Of a DNA stretch of 64,000 bases, positions 35,349-51,776 are shown piece after piece. The notes under the pieces were generated by a model. The model saw only the letters and a list, made by a program, of their open reading frames with translations. It had not been told where the DNA came from and made no database searches. The first letter of the stretch is position 1, and every line of letters starts with the position of its first letter. The stretch is from Escallonia rubra. Its lineage: Eukaryota; Streptophyta; Magnoliopsida; Escalloniales; Escalloniaceae. The stretch lies in contig JAVXUO010002582.1 in assembly GCA_033065855.1 (NCBI GenBank), forward strand, positions 62,001-126,000, in the 5' to 3' direction. The position numbers and the translations under genes are program-made.

Positions 35349-35740
35349 GGGTGTGTTTGGATATAGGATTTGAACTGGGGATTTGACTTTGGTAGGGTAT
35401 TTGTAAATCCTTTGGACAAAATATCTTGTTTGGATAGTTTAAAAGGGAATTTTTGAAATTTTGGAGTGATTTGAACTGTGGATTTGGGGTCACCAAATCC
35501 ACAGTTCAAATCACTAGTCTGGACTAGTTATTTGTCAAATCCACTCCAATCAGTTACAAACCCACAATAACTAGTTCCCTATTTTTTAGGAATCTTGTCT
35601 CCCACCTTTTTTAACAACCTTTTGTTTCCTTTCTTCCAAACAAGATATTTCAAAATGATAGAATTTGTAAATTAAGGAATTTCGAAATGAGGGTATTTAG
35701 AAATGCCCAGTATTTCAAAATTCCATATCCAAACACACCC
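35349..35740. mobile_element. Tourist-like (PIF/Harbinger) MITE, 392 bp
   Basis: Perfect 16-bp terminal inverted repeats, gggtgtgtttggatat (35349-35364) and atatccaaacacaccc (35725-35740), are flanked by TAA on both sides (35346-35348, 35741-35743). The 3-bp TWA-type duplication is typical of PIF/Harbinger elements. Inside is a perfect hairpin with 22-bp arms (35466-35487 and 35493-35514) and a 5-bp loop. No ORF. Confidence 0.92.
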
Positions 35741-36631
35741 TAAAATAAATTAGGCACTTGGAAATTCAGGGTGGACTAGATTCACACTTTTAAATTTGCG
35801 TTTTTTTTTTTTTGGTCACTAATAATTGTTTTATAGACACGTTGCAATTATTGAATGATAATAATGTGTAATTTTAGTTACGTATAGCATAGAGTTAGCT
35901 CATTCAAGATTATGCTTTCAAAAAAGAAAAAAAGGGAAGGAAAGAAAATAGTAATAGATTTACATCTGGGTGCATTGTAATGAGTCATTGTTTAGATTAT
36001 GGTTAGTAGGTGTGAGCACAGTTTCAGTGGTTCAATTTAGAGGCCGAACAGATTTTATGAAATGACAGATATACATATGGACGTAACAGATTTTATGAAA
36101 TAACCCATTTAACCCACAGTTTGTCTTTATTTTTCCTTTTCTCTCTCTCATGAGACTTTGATCATGAATAATCATTGTCCTTAAGGAAATATGCCCTACT
36201 ATGATTCCTGCTGGGTTAATGGCAGATTCCTCCAGGATAACAAAGCCAAATAAATTCTGACAAGTAGTATCAAAATTTTCCAAGAACACGTTTCTTAGAA
36301 AAGTATGTTTCTGATCATTGGAAATTGAAAGATATCTGAATGGACACAACCCTTGGCATCAAGGGACACAACTATTTGGGCATTAACCGCAATTAACTAC
36401 TAACTGCAGTTAATTGCTAACCAAGACCCAAGTGCCCCAAGTGTTCGAGTATCTATCTTTTGACCGTTAAATATTATTTAATTTCAAGCCCAAATCAAGG
36501 AAATTTTCAAAATTTCCTCAAACTCTTCCCACCATCCAAAGTTAATTGATTTGGTGAGTAAAGCCTTATAAAGGCTTTGCATCCTTCTTACTTTTTCAAC
36601 GTGTGACAACAAACCCACACCTAGTCACTAC

Positions 36632-37528
36632 GGTCCGTTTGGAACCAATTCTTTTAGGATTTGGATTTTAGATTTGGAATTGGATTTGGAATTCAATTCA
36701 CTTTTTTTTGTTTGGAACGAAAAGGGAATTCAAATCACGGAATTCCAATTTTGTATTTGAAAAACAGAGGAAATGGAAAGGTAATAAATTTTTAGACAAT
36801 TATATTCGTGACTTACGATGCAAAACAAATTACGGTAAATGATTTCAAATGTGCTAGTGCCACCACATGGTGGTGGTGGTGGTGGCAGCACTGCACGGGG
36901 TAGCAACATCGACGGTGGAAGTGCTGGGGTGGTCAAGTGATGGTAATGATGGTAGTGGTGGTCGTCAACTGACGCCAATAGTGAAGCTGGTGGCGGTGGT
37001 GGCAATAGTGGTGGCAGTATGGTGGTGGTGGTAGTAGTGGTGGCGACGGTGGTAGTTGTGGCAGTACTAGCGGTAGTGGTGGCGGTGGTGGTGAAGGATG
37101 CAGTGACGGTGGTGGTGGCGACGGTAGTGTTAGCGGTGGTTGTGGCGGCAGCGACAGTGGTAGTAGTGGTGGCGGTGGCAGTGGTGGTAGTGGTGGTGGC
37201 GACAGTAGTGGTGGCGGTGATGGTAGTAGTGGTGCCGGTGGTGGTAGTAAAAGTGGTATGGTGGTAGCGACAATGAAGATGAGGTGGTGGGTTCATTGTT
37301 GGAAAGATCCAGAAAAAAAAGGTAAGATAGGTAAATAATTACTTTTAATTCAAGTAAATCGAAATTCCATGAAATTCGACCATTTTTCATCGGATTTCAC
37401 ACTATAGAAACAAATCCAGTCAAATCCCATGAAATCCAATTCCAATTTCTTTTTTTAATGTTCCAAACAACAAATTTTGAGGATTTGAAATGAAATCCAT
37501 CAATTCCGTGGTTCCAACTTCCAAACAA
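36632..37528. mobile_element. MITE-like element expanded by a GGT-type repeat core
   Basis: The flanking arms are roughly inverted: gtccgtttggaacc, tttgtttggaacg and ggaattcaaatc on the left, against gttccaaacaac, gaaatccaattccaa and tggttccaacttccaaac on the right. The centre (about 36865-37265) is a 400-bp degenerate GGT/GGC/AGT trinucleotide array that keeps long open frames on both strands (poly-Val/Ala and poly-Thr). These frames are not genes. Exact termini are uncertain. Confidence 0.5.
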
Positions 37529-37530
37529 AA

Positions 37531-38420
37531 TGACTTTATTGCCCTTAAGTTGGAAGGTTATTTTTTTTTAAATGTCATTACTTCATCAAAAGAGAAAATT
37601 AGTCAACCTACCCCATTAGCAGCCCCCGTCTCTCTCCTATCACTCTTCATCTGCCTGAGTCGGTGGTGACGCCCCTGGTAGTGTCGGGAGATTGGTCTTA
37701 GTCGTTGTGGTCAACAAGCTGAGATCTGAAACCGTGGTGGTTGTAAAACGCCAAATCTGGTCGCGCCTTTCTAGGACCATTTTTTCCAACGTGTTTTTAC
37801 AGGTGGATGGTCAGCCGCAGGTTAGATCTGGTCGGCGACGGTTGGATCTGATTGGTTGGGCCACGATGGGGGTTGCGGTGGCAGGGGACGGTGTGAAATA
37901 GGTTGATTTTGCGACGACAGACCTAGTTTTGCTTCCTCAATTTATCGTCGAGCCTCGAAGGACGTCAACTTCGCAATCGCGGTATAGTCGTGACTCGCTC
38001 GGCCACGACGACAACTTCACCTACCATCAGCATTAACAGGGTTGGGTGAGGCAGGGGGCTGCGCGCGGGGTATGGGGAGGGAGGGGGGCGGCGACAGCGG
38101 GGTAGGAGGTGTGTGTGATAGTGTAAGTTTGTAAACCCTAATTTGTAAATTAAAGTTTCAAAACCCTAATTTTCAAATTAGGGCTTAAAAGTGAAAATTT
38201 TAAAAATTATTTAATATATACAGTACGAGGGCAGTATTGTCATTTTAAAAATACATAATGATGACATTAGGAAAAAAAAATATTTTTTGGACGGAACCCT
38301 AACGGATTGACACAAGTGTTACATTTTTAACGTTTTTTGTCACAGTATTTTACATTTTGAATCTTAATGTTCTTGACTGTAATTTCACCCTAACCTCAGG
38401 AACACTGCTATAATTATCCC
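37531..38420. mobile_element. Truncated Mutator-like element, inverted relative of 33856-34885
   Basis: The right end (about 38130-38420) is the reverse complement of the left half of the 33856 element. It shows aaccctaatttgtaaatta, tatacagtacgagggcag, ggacggaaccctaacgg and the terminal cctcagg...attatccc. The left end begins gactttattgccctt, which matches an internal point of the partner (gacttgattgcccc in reverse), so its outer inverted repeat is missing. The break abuts the GGT-rich element. Confidence 0.65.
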
Positions 38421-39600
38421 TATAATTAATTTGCTAGAATTATCTCATTTTATCTTTATCATCGCCTTTGGCTTCGCCTGTATCTCTATGTATATATTCT
38501 TCATCTACGTACGTATGTTCCCTCTTCTGGTTCATATTGCTACATGATCTTTCTCAAAACTTATTAATCATGAGGCATAAAGAGATATGTTCTAAACTAT
38601 GGGATGATCGTGATTTCTCAAAAACATATTACTTCTTAATGGTTAACCAAATACCCTTTCTTTTCCTAATTAATTGATCATATTTCATTTAATCATCCAC
38701 CCACCCATTTTTCCCTCTACTTGCCCACTTTCTTTCTTCTGCCTCTCTCTCTCTCTCTCTCGTAATGTAGAATGAGAAACTCATCTATATCTATACTATT
38801 TATTAAGCCAAAACTTCGTTGGTTTGGTGTAACACTCATTTTAATGTTACATAACTACTAACCTACAACGATGACAAGTGGCATTCCAAGAAATTTTTAT
38901 ACAAAATAAAAATTTTAATTATGTTTAGTTTTCACAAGTTAAAATTCATCAGAAAATATAATCAAAAAAATTTAAAAGCCCAGTTTAGTACGATAATAAT
39001 ATTTTTCTAACTTAGTTTTGGACACATATAATTAATTTATTTTTTTATTATTTAAAATTCATTTTACTGGATATAAAAAAATACACGTATACGTCATGTT
39101 TGTACTATTAATTTTATTTTCGCACACGCATCGAGTGTGCGACGGTAACTCATAAAATATAATTTGTATCTTTAATAAGCGTTTAAGTCAAAGGTTATCA
39201 AATATAAGGGGACAGATGGAGTATTACTAATTAGAGGGCCGACGGTAGCCGAATAGGGAATACGAGAATACGAACAAAAATGTCCTCATTAGCGGGATTG
39301 CTTTTGAACTTGATCATAAATTAATGGAACAAAAATAATAAAGGACAGGAAGAGCTGTCGGCTGAGAGACTCTTGCACTTCCCATCCATCTTAACATGAA
39401 CTCTACCTATATAATCTTGAGGAAAAACTATCTTCTTGCAAGGTTTTGATACCTCAACACTCTAAATGCAGGAAAAAGTTTCCACTTTATTTGCAGTCCC
39501 CCCAGGGGGAGTCCAGACTAAATTGCAAAACCTCCGACCACCATCAGTTGGCCTAAAAAGGAAACTCGTCATGAATATCGTCCACACCTTCAACCAGTAC
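38421..39600. other. 3' flank of the hexokinase gene
   Basis: AT-rich spacer with a (CT)n microsatellite at 38743-38761. The last 100-200 bp before 39601 probably hold the hexokinase 3' untranslated region (gene on the minus strand). No other gene seen. Confidence 0.5.
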
Positions 39601-44633
<5,033 letters not shown>

Positions 44634-44687
44634 TGCCGGCGGACGGTAAGATCAAGGAGGGGGTGAGAGGAGAGGTGTTGGGACGAG

Positions 44688-44707
44688 GAGAGAGAGAGAG
44701 AGAGAGA
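44688..44707. repeat. (GA)n microsatellite in the hexokinase promoter or leader
   Basis: About ten GA units, 55 bp upstream of the hexokinase start codon (CT-rich on the coding strand, as common in plant leaders). Confidence 0.9.
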
Positions 44708-47700
44708 AACAGGGACATACTTTAATTCACGTAGCCCCTGTGTCTCTTTATTTCCTTGATGGGAAGGTTTCAACAGTTAAGATTACAATGTTAACAAGAG
44801 AAATTACAAGTAAATTATTATTTTCTCTGCTAGCTTCCTGCGTCATCAACCAAACTGGACGTTACCTCCACTGTTCATCACATCAGTTTTATGCAATTTC
44901 AGAAATTCCCTCCTTTGCTTTTATGAAATAAGCTAAAATTAAATAGCATATATAAATTACGTATGTGTCATTTGATAAGTAAAACTAAAATAAAACTAAT
45001 GAATAAAGTCGATGCTCATTATATTTATAAAACTTAATAATAAATTTGTGACCAAGCAAGTGACTCTCTCTATAATATATTTTAGGATTGTAAAAGTGTT
45101 TTGCATGGAAAAAAAAAACGTTTATCTATAGGTGTCAACGAGTATAAACGTAAAATTAAGAAAAAAATTTGTTCAAAGGAGTTTTCTCTGCCCATTTTGT
45201 TACTAAAAGAAACTGCAAAGACATTTCTATATTTGGTTAATGAACAAATGAAAAAATTATCTATTTTTAATACCTTTCATATCGGCTGTTAGGGAATTAA
45301 AATGAAAAAAGAAAGGGTAGCTTTCGGACAGGTGAGGGGCGGAAGATACGATGATGACACATGTCCACTTTGTCTACTTGTTTGGTATATCCGATTCATA
45401 TGTCCTTTTCGGAGACTAAAACTCCACTAATTATAAAATTATTACTAATCTACTATTATTATATAATATATATCCACTTCGGCATTGAGCTCTATCCGTA
45501 GGCATTCACGCCTAACTGGCGGACCCTAGAATTCAGTTTTGCTGGGAATATTCTACTATATCCGATTCAACATAGTAGAAAACGTTTTAATCCAATCTTC
45601 TTCTTCTTCTTTTATAAGAAATAACACTCATGATCTCAAAGATTAGTTATAGTGCTCCAAACTTAATTATTTAAACGAGGCGCCTCTGATGACCTTTATC
45701 GTAAGACACCCTCAAAAGATCAATCACCACCATCAGCTAAATCATGTGACATAGGGCAAGTAGCCACCACGCACCACTGTCAAACTTGTCATATCTACCC
45801 AAACAAGTGTCATCTATGCACATCGCCACCACACAACTACTCACAGCAAACAACACCGCCACATGACCACCCATCCAAGACTAATAAACCGAGGTTGCTC
45901 AACCCAACCACGCCACCACACAAGACAGCAAAAACTCACCCCAATACCAAAATAACCCGAGGCCACCACCACTGAGACCACAACCACCGAACAAACTCAA
46001 AAAAACTAGCATGAACTGGGGGGGGGGAGAGGGATGACAAAAGTCTAGCCTAAAACTACAACCCGCTTTTAAAAACCAAAACAACCACATACCATACCAC
46101 AAACTGAATCAAAAAGGGCATCGAGCTAGGCGAAAGAGGGAGAACTAAACATGGCCTGAAACTACACCCTTCATGCACGGCCTCACAAAGAATAGCCCTC
46201 AAACGTCGATCCAGGAGCCTTTGCAGAGATCGCCTTCGCTGCTTCCTCCGTTGTCGCTTTCTCCTTCGTCGCTGCTACACTGACCGACCACACCCGAGAT
46301 CACTACCTGGAAGAAACACCTAGACTACCAAACCCTCCACTAACCGATGTCGCCACGCTCACCAATCGCACCCATATCCCTGATACACCAAAGATGGGCG
46401 GATCGCATCAAACCTCCATACCTACCATCGACCCATAATCAAATCCAGAGAGCCTTGTCAAGCTATCAAACGAGGAATCCGTCTAAGGTAAAAAGCAAAT
46501 AAAATAAATCCTAGAAAGCTACCATGCCACCATCAGCCGGTGGAAATCGACGTTGGCCCCAAAATATCGAGGCTACCTATATGGAAAGAAAAAGTAAGGC
46601 CGACTCCTGGCTGTAGATTGGGAGAGTGTCACACTTATTTATCCAAGATAACACTTAGGACATGCTAACTATGCCTAATTTCTAGCTTGCCAAGTCTGTT
46701 TATGATTGTTGTGGTTCTAAACGATCTTAGTTGTTCATTAAAAGCTCATTGATCGATTCATTTATTGGAATTTTTTAATAATTGGACCATTGATTCTTCA
46801 AGATTACACTTTAAGGTGCTAGACAAACAAAAGAAAAGTATATTTTTTCATTAAGTAGTTAAGGAGATCAACGATATCAAAGTTGGGGGAAAAAAAAGAA
46901 TTCTAAGGATCATAGCATGAGCTCCCACATGCGCGGTGCACCACACGCCCAGTCGCGGCATCATAAAAGCGCTATTGGTGTCGCTGTTTAATTTTTTTTT
47001 AAACTCAATTTCTCTTAAATTCTAGAGGCACCTCTTCATGGTGTCTTTTGACTAAAATGACTGTTAAATGGTGCTTGTAAGATCGTTTAACTGTCATTAA
47101 CTGAAAGCACATGTTCATATACACCTCTTGGTGCATTTTATATATAATTCTGCAGGTATCGGTTTTCCTCACTTAAAAAATTCCATTGTATCGGATTTAT
47201 TGTTACCCTGTACAGAACCAAAGAGGGCATATACTATCTGGTAGAATGAGCATCTAACACTCGACTCGGACATTCTTTTTGTTACAATATCATGAAGATA
47301 TTGGCCAAATGAGCCGAGCCAATAGCAAGATTAACCAATTTATGAATGAAATTTTTACCCGTGACAAAGAAAGAGAAACGCCCGGTCAGAAAAAGCTTTT
47401 CTTTTTCGTTGCAATTTTATTAAGATATTAAGCCAAATGAGTCGAGCCAGTAGCGAGATCTCGACTTAATTCTTCATGTTCGACCAGAATGAGATCTCGA
47501 CTTTCCTTTTTGTAGCTTGTCCGACTCCGATGACAGTGGCTTAATAGTCGCCGTGCATGAAGACCCAAAAATAGTTTCCAGCCTTCCAGCAAAGCAGCAG
47601 AGGATGTGTGGGTGTGGGACCTCTCCGTTGGGCTTTCGGATAAAGCGTCTCTTCCTTAGCCCGTTTATTACCAACATTTTATTAGTTATATTACCAACAA

Positions 47701-48003
47701 AAGATCAAGCCCATAAATGATCCCTTACCCACCAAACCAGCTACAAACCGACATGTAACAGAATTCTAGTGAAGTGGACGCGAAGAAACGAAGCTCCTCC
47801 ACTGGTCTTTTATTTACTCCTCTTAACAAATCACTCATAACAGCACCTCTCTCTCTCTCCCTCCCCCCCACCGCACCCCACCCCACCAAACAAAGAGACA
47901 CACAGACAGAAAGACAGTCAAGAAGTATATTGAAAGGTGATATTTGTTGACATCATTGCTTCTTTCTTTTGTTCTAAGGGCCGCGTACGTAGCGCTGTTG
48001 AGC
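44708..48003. other. Spacer between the divergent hexokinase and WEB genes
   Basis: The two genes are transcribed away from each other, so both promoters lie here. From about 45640 to 46600 the sequence is C/A-rich (cacc, accacc words) with scattered short frames and no recognisable product; it may be a decayed element. The leader side of the WEB gene has a CT/C-rich tract at 47849-47890. Confidence 0.5.
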
Positions 48004-50182
48004 ATGGAATGGGAAGGCGGTGTAGTGAGGATCAGAAGGGCGGAGATCGACACAAGCGCGCCTTTCCGGTCAGTCAAGGAGGCGGTCTCGTTGTTCGGCG
48101 AGAGAGTTCTGGCTGGGGAGGTCTATGCCAATAAGCTTAAAGAGGTGACTGCTAAATTCACTTCATATATTCATATATTATACTGACTCCATTGTTAGCT
48201 GCCTATTACTACATGCAGGGCACTTTTATGGCACTTCATATTGAAGTGATCAAGTAATGTTTTATATTTTTTGTTTTGATCAAGTAGATGTAAACTTTTT
48301 TTTTTTTAAACGTAAACCACCGAAGTATCCATGAATTAATGATTAAATTAGGGAATAAGGTGCAACGATCCGACTCACGGCTCCACCACAGAATAATACG
48401 TATCCCAAATAATAGGATAATTCCTATTTCTCCGTAGAAAAAACACGGTGTTTAGAACCTTTCATTTTAGGAACCTGTAGATTTGAGAAATTAAAAGTCA
48501 CTCCAAAGTTAGTTTTCTCGTTCATATGAGTTCACATTTCTCAAGTTTTAAATGTACAAATAAAAATAATATAAGAACACCATATATAAGCATCGACAAA
48601 CTCTATGTCGTTTAGAAATGTGAAATCTTCTCATCCAAAAAATAAAAAAATTGAGAATCTGAGCCATCAAAATATGTGCTGATTTCTTCTGGTGCTTATG
48701 CGAGGAAAGAGGGACTAAAAGTTGGCGCATTCACTTATTTTTTTTTGTGCTCTTTTAGTTCGTATCTTGCAATCTATTAACGAGGTTAATTTAAGTAATA
48801 AATGCGATAACTTCATCGATGGAGTTACTAAAGTAATCTTAGGGGATCCGAATCTTAGAGGGTCTAATATGATAACGCGCGATGTTAAGATTTAGACTAC
48901 CCGTTCATGTACTTGCAACTAATTTCTAATTAGTGATAAAGGAGGGGATTGCTTTGCTTACAAACGAGTGCAAGAATTGTTGCCAGAGGTGTGGGCTTTT
49001 TTCAACGTGGTGACAGAAAAAGGTTGATTCATCCCTATTAGAACAATTGTACTTTAGTGCACTAACGAGGTAGTTGTAGAGCTTAAGCTTAATTAGAGAA
49101 TCAATTACTTTCCTTTTGTCTGAAGACATGATGTTGAATTAGGTATTCTCGGTCAGTTTCAGTAGTGTAGCTGGTGTTGTGAGTACCCGATCCACTAACC
49201 TAAGAAAGCATAGATCATCCAACCCAACCCCAAGAAAATAGAACGGATTGGGCTGGGTTGGATCGTGTTGTGAGTACCCGATCCACTATAACCTAACTTA
49301 ACGTTTATTTGAAAAATCGAAACCGCATTTTGTTAAAATGACACTTAAGACATTTAGCGATCATTAATTATCGCTATCGAGAATGTTGTAGCAATCTTGC
49401 TACAACTGAGATAGCGGCCATAATTTACCCCACTACTAAATGGATACTTTATGAGAGTAGTGAGGTTAACTTCACTAGTTCGATCGGAAAAATTCCTCCT
49501 GAACTTGTTAGTGCAGGGGTTCAAATCTTATCAAAACCTTAAAGGCTTTTCTGATTGACCTAAAAGAAATGTCTTGAGGATTTACAATCGTTCGTCTTTG
49601 TAAACAGATTTTTTATTTCCCATTATGGTCTGATCAACTAGAGTTTAGTAATAGTACTTCATGAAACTAATAAATTTTGTATAGATGCAGATTGAAGCTA
49701 ATGCACCAGGTGACGTCCCAAATTCTAAGCAAAACGTGACAGCTGAGCTAGAGGAGACAAGGCAAAGCCTTCAAAAAGCTAAAGAAGATGGCTTGCTAAT
49801 GGCGACTTATCTCACTTCTTTACAAGAGGAACTTGAACGTACAAAGAGAGAGCTTCAACAGCTAAAGGAACGAGAATCTGAAAAACAACAGATGGAGTTT
49901 GAAATCGAAGACCTAAAGTTCGTCGAGGATTATCATCATGCAACAAGATTCGAAGTCAAAGAAGCGGAAACTAGCAATGAACAAGTCGAGTTTCAAAAGA
50001 AGAGATACGTAACATTTGCAAATCCTCTATCTTTAGAACATGTTATGATTCCAAAAACTGAAGTAATCCTGGAAAGGCATCCTTCTCTGAGGAAGACGAA
50101 GAAGAAGCCATTGATCCCACTTATAGGAGGGATTTTCTCTAGGAAGAAGGGAAGCAGGGAAGTTGCAACAACGCGCATATGA
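48004..50182 (+). CDS. WEB family (DUF827) coiled-coil protein, 2 exons
   Basis: Exon 1 (48004-48144) and exon 2 (49685-50182) encode 212 residues, with a 1,540-bp intron. The N-terminal block [20 protein letters not shown] is a hallmark of the WEB/PMI2 family, whose founding members control chloroplast movement under blue light. Residues from about 68 to 120 form a coiled coil ([35 protein letters not shown]). The C-terminus is basic ([20 protein letters not shown]). It is one of the short WEB proteins, like At1g75720 as I recall, whose own roles are little known. The exon 2 acceptor could be ATAG|ATGCAG (used here) or ATGCAG|ATTGAA, two codons later; both keep frame. Confidence 0.9.
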
Positions 50183-51404
50183 AAATCATATGAAAATAAG
50201 TAATAACAATGATGACTTCAGTTAATAGCAAGATCAATGACACCAAGATTATGACAAATAAGCATTCAGCTCTAGAATCATGAGATTCCACGAGAGAATC
50301 AATAAGGTGTCACCGTTTAGAGATGTATATTTCCTTTTGTTCTTGTTTTGCTGACGTTAAAGAGAGCTATTGAATAAGTTTCTTGAGGACGAATTTGCTT
50401 TCATGCACTTTGTAAAATTGATGGAAGAATTAGTTCAATCTGCTTGATCCTTTATTGCCATTGCTTCGTAACTGACGAGCTGTTTGGACATTGGTCTAGA
50501 CTTGTACAGTAGATACTAATATCATGAGTACACTCACTGATTCTTCCTTACTTGACGTGAACTCGAGTCCCATAGCCAGCAGCCATTTCCCATTTTTCCA
50601 GGAGAAAAAACAGATATCATGGCATGAAAAAGGTTGAACGGAAGGAAAATTTTTGGAAAAAATCTCGAACGATCTTGTCCTTGGAGCAAAAATTAAATAT
50701 TTTATGATTCTACAAGAGGTTTTTACAGACAAAGAATTTGCTACTAGCTAGGACGTCAAATGTGAGACGACGAAAAAAGAATAATTCTTTGGTATGTGGA
50801 TTAACTGTTCGACATTCGTGAGCCCAACCATGACTGCACCAACTTTTCCTCTTGTTTGATCTTCTCTGAATTCATTGACCGAAACAGGAATTTTTATTAA
50901 TTTTTTGGTAAGTATAAACACCGAAAATGCTATTTTTTTTTTTGGTAAGTGTAAACACCGAAAAAGTTATTTAGCTTTTTTTAAAATGCTCTCTTTTCCC
51001 TTGTTAAAGACTTTTAAATTGCTGTGTGCTATGACCTAATTCAGTTTGATGAGCTTGCTGGTATATTTCAGGCTAAATAAAATGAATACTCCCTCGTCCT
51101 TTAAAAGCAGACCATTTATATACTTATTAAAATTCAAAAAAATATATAAATAGATACAAGAAGCCAAATTTTACGTAAAACTTTTCACTCTCCGGTGTTT
51201 ATTTTATTTTTATTTTTTTTCAAATACCTCAAAGTAATCTACAGTAATTAAAGAAATACATGTGCTTTGATAAACAAATTAGAAGCTGGTACTTTGTCAA
51301 TGAAATGGTACAATAAAGGAGGCCCTTTATACAGCAGAAACACAAACTCATCTGCAGATCAATGTACATAAGAATAAAAAGAAAAAGCACGACTTGTGTA
51401 TTTT
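50183..51404. other. Convergent spacer between the WEB gene and the small minus-strand ORF
   Basis: Holds the 3' ends of both neighbours. A short imperfect repeat, ttttggtaagt(a/g)taaacaccgaaaa, lies at about 50902 and 50940. No gene seen. Confidence 0.5.
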
Positions 51405-51776
51405 TCACACCATAACATCCGATTTCCTGCCATCAAAAATCTCCTCCTGTGACGACTTATTGAAGAACTCAATGCAATCAGCAATGGCTTCATTATAGTG
51501 CGAGCTCGAAGAGTAATATGAACTACATGAAGTCTTTGGAGGATCAGGCCTGTCACATGATTTTCGCCTAAGAACCGGGCCGGTCGCTGCCTGAGTCCCT
51601 TTAGAAGAAGGAAGAGAGAAGATGAACCGCATCAAAATCCTTCGAAACCGATCAAACACCTTCATGGCAGAAAAGTTCAGCTTTGAAGAAGCTGTGGTAG
51701 CTGTATCAAGACCTTGATCGCCTCTTACTTGTATCACAAAGATCTCTCTTTTAGGGTTGTACATTCTTTGCTGCAA
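51405..51776 (-). CDS. Small single-exon protein, 123 residues, function unknown
   Basis: An uninterrupted frame starts MQQRMYNPKREIF and ends at 51405. The second Met (residue 5) is an alternative start. The centre has a basic/hydrophobic segment (FDRFRRILMRFIFSLP) that could bind membranes. The C-terminal third, with SSYYSSSSHYNEAIADCIEF, resembles a motif I remember from small plant proteins of unknown function, which is the main reason to call it a gene. Composition and codon use look coding. No signal peptide. It lies tail to tail with the WEB gene. I cannot assign a function. Confidence 0.65.
   Translation of the reverse strand: MQQRMYNPKREIFVIQVRGDQGLDTATTASSKLNFSAMKVFDRFRRILMRFIFSLPSSKGTQAATGPVLRRKSCDRPDPPKTSCSSYYSSSSHYNEAIADCIEFFNKSSQEEIFDGRKSDVMV

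Noticed and set aside
36730..37296. 188-residue Thr-rich frame on the minus strand and Val-rich frame on the plus strand
   Set aside because: By-products of the GGT-type trinucleotide array inside a MITE-like element; no real protein composition or start context.
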